Positions 32,092 to 36,600 of a stretch of DNA of 36,600 bases are shown here, piece by piece; the first letter of the stretch is position 1; every line of letters starts with the position of its first letter. The translations under genes were made by a program, and so were the position numbers. This stretch comes from Fluviicola sp. (lineage in GTDB: Bacteria; Bacteroidota; Bacteroidia; Flavobacteriales_D; Crocinitomicaceae): positions 1-36,600 of the forward strand of contig JADLGD010000061.1 of NCBI GenBank assembly GCA_020849495.1, given 5' to 3'. The notes beneath the pieces were generated by a model. The model was given only the letters and a program-made list of their open reading frames with translations. It was not told the origin of the DNA and did not search any database.

Positions 32092-34489
32092 ACCCTCTCA
32101 GCGTTAGAATAAAGTTTCTTCCCGGAGCTGAGATGTTCGAAGCAAATACTCGGTAGTTGCGATCCAAGATGTTCTCACACGCCACCTGCACACCTAAGTA
32201 TTTATTGAATTGATACGAAACTCTGAGGTTCACCGTGTACCACGACGGCATTCCTTCTGCCAACGCATACGCTTGGTTGTCTTCCCCTGATGGATTGTAG
32301 TCCGCAATGCGCTTCCAAGCACTGTAGTTCATAAACAAGTCCGCTCCCAGTTTTTTATTCTTTAGTTGCACACCCATCTTCCCAAAAGCTGGAGGAATAT
32401 GATCCAAAGGAATCGCCGTTGAATCGGTCACAATTCTTGCATAGGTGTAATTGTAGGTCGCATACACAGATACATGTGCATTCACTTGCGCTTGTAGGTT
32501 CATTTCCAAGCCGTACAAATACGCTTTTCTTGCATTCGTGGTCGCAATCACTTTGCTCATCGTTCCTTCATAGAGGATCGAATCCTGACCGTTAAACGTG
32601 AAATCTTGGGTAGTCAATGCATTGCGGTATAAAGTGTAATAGCCTGTTGCGCCTAATGTCAACCAGCCACCAAAACGATTCGAAATTCCCAATTCTCCAT
32701 TGTACGTGTATTCTGGTTTCAACTCCGTGTTGGGCACCACCAAAGAGCCAGCTGTCGATTCAAATACTTTGCTCAAATCGTCCACATTGGGCGCACGGAA
32801 TCCAGTAGAAACCAATGCCGTCACTCTACAATCTGTTGTTGGCATGTAAATGATTCCCAAATTGCCATTCAAGGCGCTGTTGTTTTGCTTCGCATCTTTG
32901 AAGGGGAAGTTGAAAAATGTGGTATCAGTAAATTTTGCTGCCAAACCAACATTTGAAAAACGCAAGCCATCGTTGAGGATTAATTTGTCGGAAATTTCCA
33001 AGGTGTGCGTAGCATAAACGGCAACGGAATACATGCTCGCACCTCCAGATGCATAACGTGTGTCCAAAGGCGATTCAACACCTGTTTGGATGTTTTTGGA
33101 AAAAGCCGTTGAGTTGACTTTGTTGTACCAAGACTCTGCACCGTAGCGGATTTCGTGTTTTCCTTTTTTCTTCTCCAAATCCAGGTTGATAGTGAGAATG
33201 TCCAAACGCTCAATGCGATTGTTCTGATCCACTTTTTGATACCTTCTATCAATGCGACTTTCTTCGATTTGTTGGTAACCAACGATCAAACGCAAATGGT
33301 CATAAACAGGAGTGCTTTTCGTTTCTTCCAAAGTATAAGCAGTCAACAAACGTTTTTGCGGACCGTAGTACCATTCCCCAAAGCGTGGTTTTCCAGCCGA
33401 CAATTGTACCAAACGGTCGTAACGATCGATCTTTGAGGAATTGGAAAATTGAATATTAATTGAATGTTTCAGGTGATTGTTTTGCTGAAACAAGAATTTC
33501 TGCAACAAATCGTATTGCGAATAACCAGAACCCACTTGCAGATTGGTGTCAGCGTTCATGATCATCGAATCCATTCCATTGATTTGTCCCACATACCAAG
33601 GTCGAGATCCAAAATTTCCCACAAACGGTTCGCGATTGGCTCCTTGACGTAGATCACCAAAGTTGGAATAAGTAAATGATGTCAACGAACCAAAACGTTT
33701 TCCTCCTACAGAAACGTCGGCATGTCCGCTGTAACCATTCGCTGCTGAAAAATAACGCGCATAGGCATTCGCTTTCACCAGTGTTTTTTCATTCGAAGAG
33801 AGCAATGGGTTTTTCGTCGCAAAATACATCACGCCACCCAAGGCATCGGAACCATACACAACAGAACCCGGACCGTAAACAATTTCCACACGATCCATGA
33901 TGGCATTATCTAAGGTGATGACGTTTTGTAAATGTCCGCCGCGGTAAATGGCATTATTCATTCGGATACCATCCACCACAATCAATACTTTATTGGTTTC
34001 AAATCCGCGAATAATCGGAGATCCACCACCGAGTTGTGATTTTTGCACAAGTATATTTCCCGAATTTGCCAACACATCTGCGGTGGAAGTTTGATTCATG
34101 TTTTGCAATTCAGAAGAACGAATGACTTGTATTTTTTGCGCGACGTCCTTTTTCTTTTCTTTGAACTTGGAAGCTGACACAACGATTTCGTCCAAGCTAT
34201 TGGTGTTTTCTTGTAAGACAATGCGGTAATTCAGTGCTTTCAATTGTTCCAAAGTACTGTTGAAAGTCAAGTAATTGGGGTGGGCGAAATAAACGACTTC
34301 ATCCATTTTTAGTCCCGATATATCAAGTGTTCCTTGTTCATTGGTGAATGCGAGTGCTTTTTTCGAACTAGCACTGTACATGATCACTTGACTGATGGGT
34401 TGAAGCTGTTGATCGGTAATGATCAATTCTTGAGAATGAACAATAGAAATGGTAAACAAACAAATCAATAAGAAGATAATTCCTTTCAT
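32084..34489 (-). CDS. TonB-dependent outer-membrane receptor, heme/hemoglobin-type
   Basis: 801 residues. A signal peptide (ends VHSQ) is followed by a carboxypeptidase-regulatory-like N-terminal domain (about 20-95), the TonB-dependent plug (about 105-230, LVQKSQLGGGSPIIRGFETNKVLIVVDGIR in two adjoining blocks, VEIVYGPGSVVYGSDALGGV), and a large beta-barrel ending ILTLRGSF with a terminal Phe. The tail YRVFASNISAPGRNF resembles heme, hemoglobin or transferrin receptors; cobalamin or siderophore import is also possible. The gene has its own -7 element at 34530. Its stop codon lies in a degenerate repeat. Confidence 0.9.
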   Translation of the reverse strand: MKGIIFLLICLFTISIVHSQELIITDQQLQPISQVIMYSASSKKALAFTNEQGTLDISGLKMDEVVYFAHPNYLTFNSTLEQLKALNYRIVLQENTNSLDEIVVSASKFKEKKKDVAQKIQVIRSSELQNMNQTSTADVLANSGNILVQKSQLGGGSPIIRGFETNKVLIVVDGIRMNNAIYRGGHLQNVITLDNAIMDRVEIVYGPGSVVYGSDALGGVMYFATKNPLLSSNEKTLVKANAYARYFSAANGYSGHADVSVGGKRFGSLTSFTYSNFGDLRQGANREPFVGNFGSRPWYVGQINGMDSMIMNADTNLQVGSGYSQYDLLQKFLFQQNNHLKHSINIQFSNSSKIDRYDRLVQLSAGKPRFGEWYYGPQKRLLTAYTLEETKSTPVYDHLRLIVGYQQIEESRIDRRYQKVDQNNRIERLDILTINLDLEKKKGKHEIRYGAESWYNKVNSTAFSKNIQTGVESPLDTRYASGGASMYSVAVYATHTLEISDKLILNDGLRFSNVGLAAKFTDTTFFNFPFKDAKQNNSALNGNLGIIYMPTTDCRVTALVSTGFRAPNVDDLSKVFESTAGSLVVPNTELKPEYTYNGELGISNRFGGWLTLGATGYYTLYRNALTTQDFTFNGQDSILYEGTMSKVIATTNARKAYLYGLEMNLQAQVNAHVSVYATYNYTYARIVTDSTAIPLDHIPPAFGKMGVQLKNKKLGADLFMNYSAWKRIADYNPSGEDNQAYALAEGMPSWYTVNLRVSYQFNKYLGVQVACENILDRNYRVFASNISAPGRNFILTLRGSF

Positions 34490-34529
34490 GTTCTATTGTA
34501 ATGACTTTCAGTTGCAATTGATAAGGTCA

Positions 34530-34537
34530 CAAATGTA
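34530..34537 (-). promoter_or_regulatory. -7 element for the TonB receptor gene
   Basis: Minus strand TACATTTG, about 40 bases before the ATG. Confidence 0.55.
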
Positions 34538-34770
34538 AGGAAACAAGAAGATTTGGAAAGTAGCGACAAGGGGTTTATTTTTTTGAAATTGGAAAGCTAA
34601 TCGGATCAGCTAAAAAATTTCTACCGACCCCACTTTTTTCAATAAACACTCCTTTTTTTATATTATTGATTTAAACGCTGTTACAAAATTATTTACACAG
34701 TAAAATCAATGCTTTCGAGGGATTGTTAATTTTTATAGAGGCAAATTTTAACATTTTTTTTCTGATTTTT

Positions 34771-34796
34771 AAACAAGTGTTTAAAATGAGTGTTTA
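34771..34796 (+). promoter_or_regulatory. Putative TetR operator in the tetR promoter
   Basis: AAACA-AG-TGTTT is a palindrome, followed by TTAAAATGAGTGTTTA. The block GTTTAAAATGA recurs at 35518-35528, and the reverse CTCATTTTAA with CACTTGTT occurs at 35575-35598, both upstream of the TolC gene. It directly abuts the -7 element at 34795, so binding would block transcription; this is inference. Confidence 0.5.
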
Positions 34797-34802
34797 CATT
34801 TG
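34795..34802 (+). promoter_or_regulatory. -7 element for the tetR gene
   Basis: TACATTTG (TAnnTTTG), 17 bases before the ATG at 34820. Confidence 0.6.
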
Positions 34803-34819
34803 TACCATAAATTTTGAAA

Positions 34820-35431
34820 ATGAGTACAGAACTGTCAACAGAAGAAAAAATCAAAGAAGCAGCAAAGCGGGTTTTCCTTGCGAAGGGTTTCGATGGTTGT
34901 TCGTCTCGTGAGATTGCAAAAGAGGCAGGGATGAATGTGGCCTTGGTGTACTACTATTTTCGTTCGAAGAGTCAATTGTTTCAATTGGTGTTTCAAGCGG
35001 CAATGGAAGATTTCATGACAGCCATGGTGGAAGTGTTTTCAGCCGACCTGAGCTTGGATAGCAAAATCAGAATTTTCATTGAGCGTGAATTTGATTTCTT
35101 GTCAAAACACCCTGAAATCCCTGGTTTTATTATCAACGAGATCACACGAAAAGAAAGTTGTGCTGTTGATAAAATCGATATGATGGAGATGGTCGCATCA
35201 ACAGGAATCTTCCAACAATGTTTAGAAGCTCAACGAAAAGGGGAGATGATTAAATTGGATTTGGTAAGCCTTACCATGTTGATTTTATCCAACTGTCACT
35301 ACCCACACATGGCGCGTCCATTATTGCAAGAAATTCATCAATTGTCGGATGAAAAGTACAATCAACATTTGATGTTGCACAAGCAATACGTAACAGAAAT
35401 GATCATGGGATACCTTTTCCCGAAAAAATAA
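34820..35431 (+). CDS. TetR/AcrR family transcriptional regulator
   Basis: 203 residues from the ATG at 34820; a TTG two codons earlier is unlikely. The HTH is at about residues 8-55: EEKIKEAAKRVFLAKGFDGC, SSREIAKEAGMNVALVYYYF, RSKSQLFQLVF. The ligand-binding domain includes HPEIPGFIINEITRKES, as in the TetR group near RND efflux operons. The downstream TolC-family gene and the shared operator-like sequences suggest it represses itself and the efflux operon. Confidence 0.93.
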   Translation: MSTELSTEEKIKEAAKRVFLAKGFDGCSSREIAKEAGMNVALVYYYFRSKSQLFQLVFQAAMEDFMTAMVEVFSADLSLDSKIRIFIEREFDFLSKHPEIPGFIINEITRKESCAVDKIDMMEMVASTGIFQQCLEAQRKGEMIKLDLVSLTMLILSNCHYPHMARPLLQEIHQLSDEKYNQHLMLHKQYVTEMIMGYLFPKK

Positions 35432-35517
35432 AGCTGAAAAAAAATCAAAAGTTTTCGAATGATTTAGAGTAAATGTTTCAATCGTTCGTCTTCTTACAAA
35501 AAGTAAAATTTATACAC

Positions 35518-35615
35518 GTTTAAAATGAAAAAAAATGAGGTTTAAATCTGCAATTGTTAATCGTCAATTTCATGCTCATTTTAATCGTCACACTTGTTAA
35601 ACAATAATTTAAATC
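35518..35615 (+). promoter_or_regulatory. Repeat-rich regulatory region upstream of the TolC gene
   Basis: GTTTAAAATGA (35518-35528) copies the tetR operator block. AAAATGAG (35532-35539) and CTCATTTT (35575-35582) are inverted. TTAATCGTCA occurs twice in direct orientation (35557-35566 and 35581-35590), and TTTAAATC twice (35541-35548 and 35608-35615). No TAnnTTTG was seen. The density of sites suggests regulator binding. Confidence 0.5.
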
Positions 35616-35626
35616 AAATACAGCTC

Positions 35627-36600
35627 ATGAAAAATCAACTCCTCGGTTTATTGCTTGTTTGTAGCTCTGTTATTGGCTATGGACAAACATTGGATCTAGA
35701 AACATGTTTACAGATGGCGGATACGGCAAATCTTCAAATAAGAAATGCTCGTTTAGCTGTTGCATCTGATGAAAAACAAGTGGCAGCTTATTTAACAGCA
35801 CGTTTGCCAAAAATTACTGCAACTGGTGATTACAAGTACAACGCCATCATTCCAGGACAAGTTTTGCCTGCTGAAATGTTTGGTGGACCTGCTGGAACGT
35901 ATCAAACGGTTCAGTTTGGTGTGCCTTACAACTTGAGCAACACTTTGCAATTGACACAAATTTTATTCAATCCACAAGTCAATTACGGAATTGCAGCTTT
36001 GAAATTGAACCATCAAATTGTTGAGATTCAACAAAAGATGACGGAGCGCGATATCCACGAACAAGTGGCAAGTACTTTCTTCACTTTGCAAGCAATCAAC
36101 AAGCAATATGCGTTCGTAACGGCAAACATTGCAAGCATGGACAAGTTAATTGCCAACATGGATGCGATGCAAAAAGAAGGAATGGTGGTTGGAACCGAAG
36201 TCGATAAATTGAAAATCAATCGCTTGACCTTGATGAATTCACAGCAAACCTTGTCTGCAACTAAAGAACAGTTGGAAGGCTTGTTCCGCATTTTGATTGG
36301 AATGGATGCTACGGCGCCTTTGCAATTGGTAACAGATGAAATGGTGGAACAAACGGTTTTGGTGGACAAAGAAACGGTAGTTCGTCCTGAATTGGAAATG
36401 CTTGAAATGCAACGCAAATTGAACGTGGAAGAGCGCAAAGGAACGAATATGGCTTATTTGCCAAGTTTGTCTCTGTATGGTGCTTACAATTACACTTACA
36501 ACATGAAACCAGCAGACGATTTCAGAACGGGAATCGAATCGGCAATGGTTGGTTTGCGTTTGGATTGGACCTTGTTTGATGGTTTGGAGAAAATGCAAAA
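35627..36600 (+). CDS. TolC-family outer-membrane efflux protein (3' truncated by the window)
   Basis: The frame from the ATG at 35627 stays open to the window end (about 324 codons). A signal peptide (MKNQLLGLLLVCSSVIGYGQ) is followed by the start typical of TolC-like channels: LDLETCLQMADTANLQIRNARL. The coiled helical segments appear as QVAAYLTARLPKITATGDYK, LTQILFNPQVNYGIAALKLN and GMVVGTEVDKLKINRLTL; YLPSLSLYGAYNYTYN and LRLDWTLFDGLEKMQ start the second repeat. Such channels cross the outer membrane in tripartite RND or ABC efflux pumps; membrane-fusion and pump genes probably follow. It lies downstream of a TetR gene with shared operator-like sites. Confidence 0.93.
   Translation, partial: MKNQLLGLLLVCSSVIGYGQTLDLETCLQMADTANLQIRNARLAVASDEKQVAAYLTARLPKITATGDYKYNAIIPGQVLPAEMFGGPAGTYQTVQFGVPYNLSNTLQLTQILFNPQVNYGIAALKLNHQIVEIQQKMTERDIHEQVASTFFTLQAINKQYAFVTANIASMDKLIANMDAMQKEGMVVGTEVDKLKINRLTLMNSQQTLSATKEQLEGLFRILIGMDATAPLQLVTDEMVEQTVLVDKETVVRPELEMLEMQRKLNVEERKGTNMAYLPSLSLYGAYNYTYNMKPADDFRTGIESAMVGLRLDWTLFDGLEKMQ

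Larger units (their letters stand above)
34490..34819. other. Divergent intergenic region, TonB receptor and TetR gene
   Basis: No gene seen. It holds the -7 elements of both flanking genes and a putative TetR operator. TAAACACTC (34643-34651) and GAGTGTTTA (34788-34796) are inverted 9-bp copies and may be additional binding sites. Confidence 0.6.

Noticed and set aside
36028..36598. Minus-strand frames opposite the TolC gene
   Set aside because: They are antisense to a clear TolC-family reading frame that runs to the window end.

Overview
The window looks like chromosomal DNA of a member of the Bacteroidota, most likely Flavobacteriales (a Fluviicola/Crocinitomicaceae-like organism is my inference, not a measured placement). 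The reasons are type IX secretion cargo with both C-terminal sorting signals (gliding-motility/CHU-type and SYPNP-type A), a PorP/SprF protein, a Bacteroidota-type serine palmitoyltransferase, DUF2795 and DUF4301 genes, and many promoters with the Bacteroidota -7 element TAnnTTTG.

Layout. 1-4280: the 3' part of a large SprB-repeat surface protein, its PorP/SprF partner and a secreted orphan. 4345-7786 (minus): serine palmitoyltransferase, a DinB-fold protein and a secreted M28 peptidase. 7947-9044: YchF. 9141-15639: a probable operon for dissolved inorganic carbon uptake (small secreted acidic protein, DabA, DabB, SulP transporter). 15696-17497: DUF2795 protein, cobalamin adenosyltransferase and two lipoprotein cytochromes c. 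17498-17968: non-coding, with a palindrome and a long hairpin element. 17969-22439: methyltransferase, DUF4301 protein and two T9SS cargo proteins.

22440-28927 is an accessory stretch of short, mostly minus-strand orphan genes. Two neighbouring secreted-protein genes have unrelated coding sequences but related promoters and related 3' flanks. The most important object is a retron at 25996-27776 (minus). A promoter with both the -33 and -7 elements drives a leader in which a 15/16-bp near-perfect inverted repeat brackets about 200 nt, the expected a1/a2 architecture of an msr-msd RNA. It is followed by a 74-residue helical protein, an Xre-family HTH protein and a compact retron reverse transcriptase (NAxxH, YVDD, ITG). 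This resembles HTH-associated retrons; the 74-residue gene may be an undescribed component.

28290-29154: an 830-bp segment carrying one secreted orphan gene lies between 35-bp direct repeats. Each repeat encodes the C-terminus of the adjacent DUF58 gene, as if an element had integrated at that gene's 3' end and supplied a replacement end. 29113-31753: DUF58 protein, EamA transporter and an outer-membrane-like protein; the last two have promoter elements almost touching their start codons. 31754-32083: non-coding hairpins and a degenerate CTCTGYGG repeat that runs into the stop codon of a TonB-dependent receptor (32084-34489, minus). 34820-36600: a TetR regulator and the 5' part of a TolC-family efflux gene, whose upstream regions share putative operator sequences. 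No tRNA, rRNA, CRISPR array or complete insertion sequence was seen.
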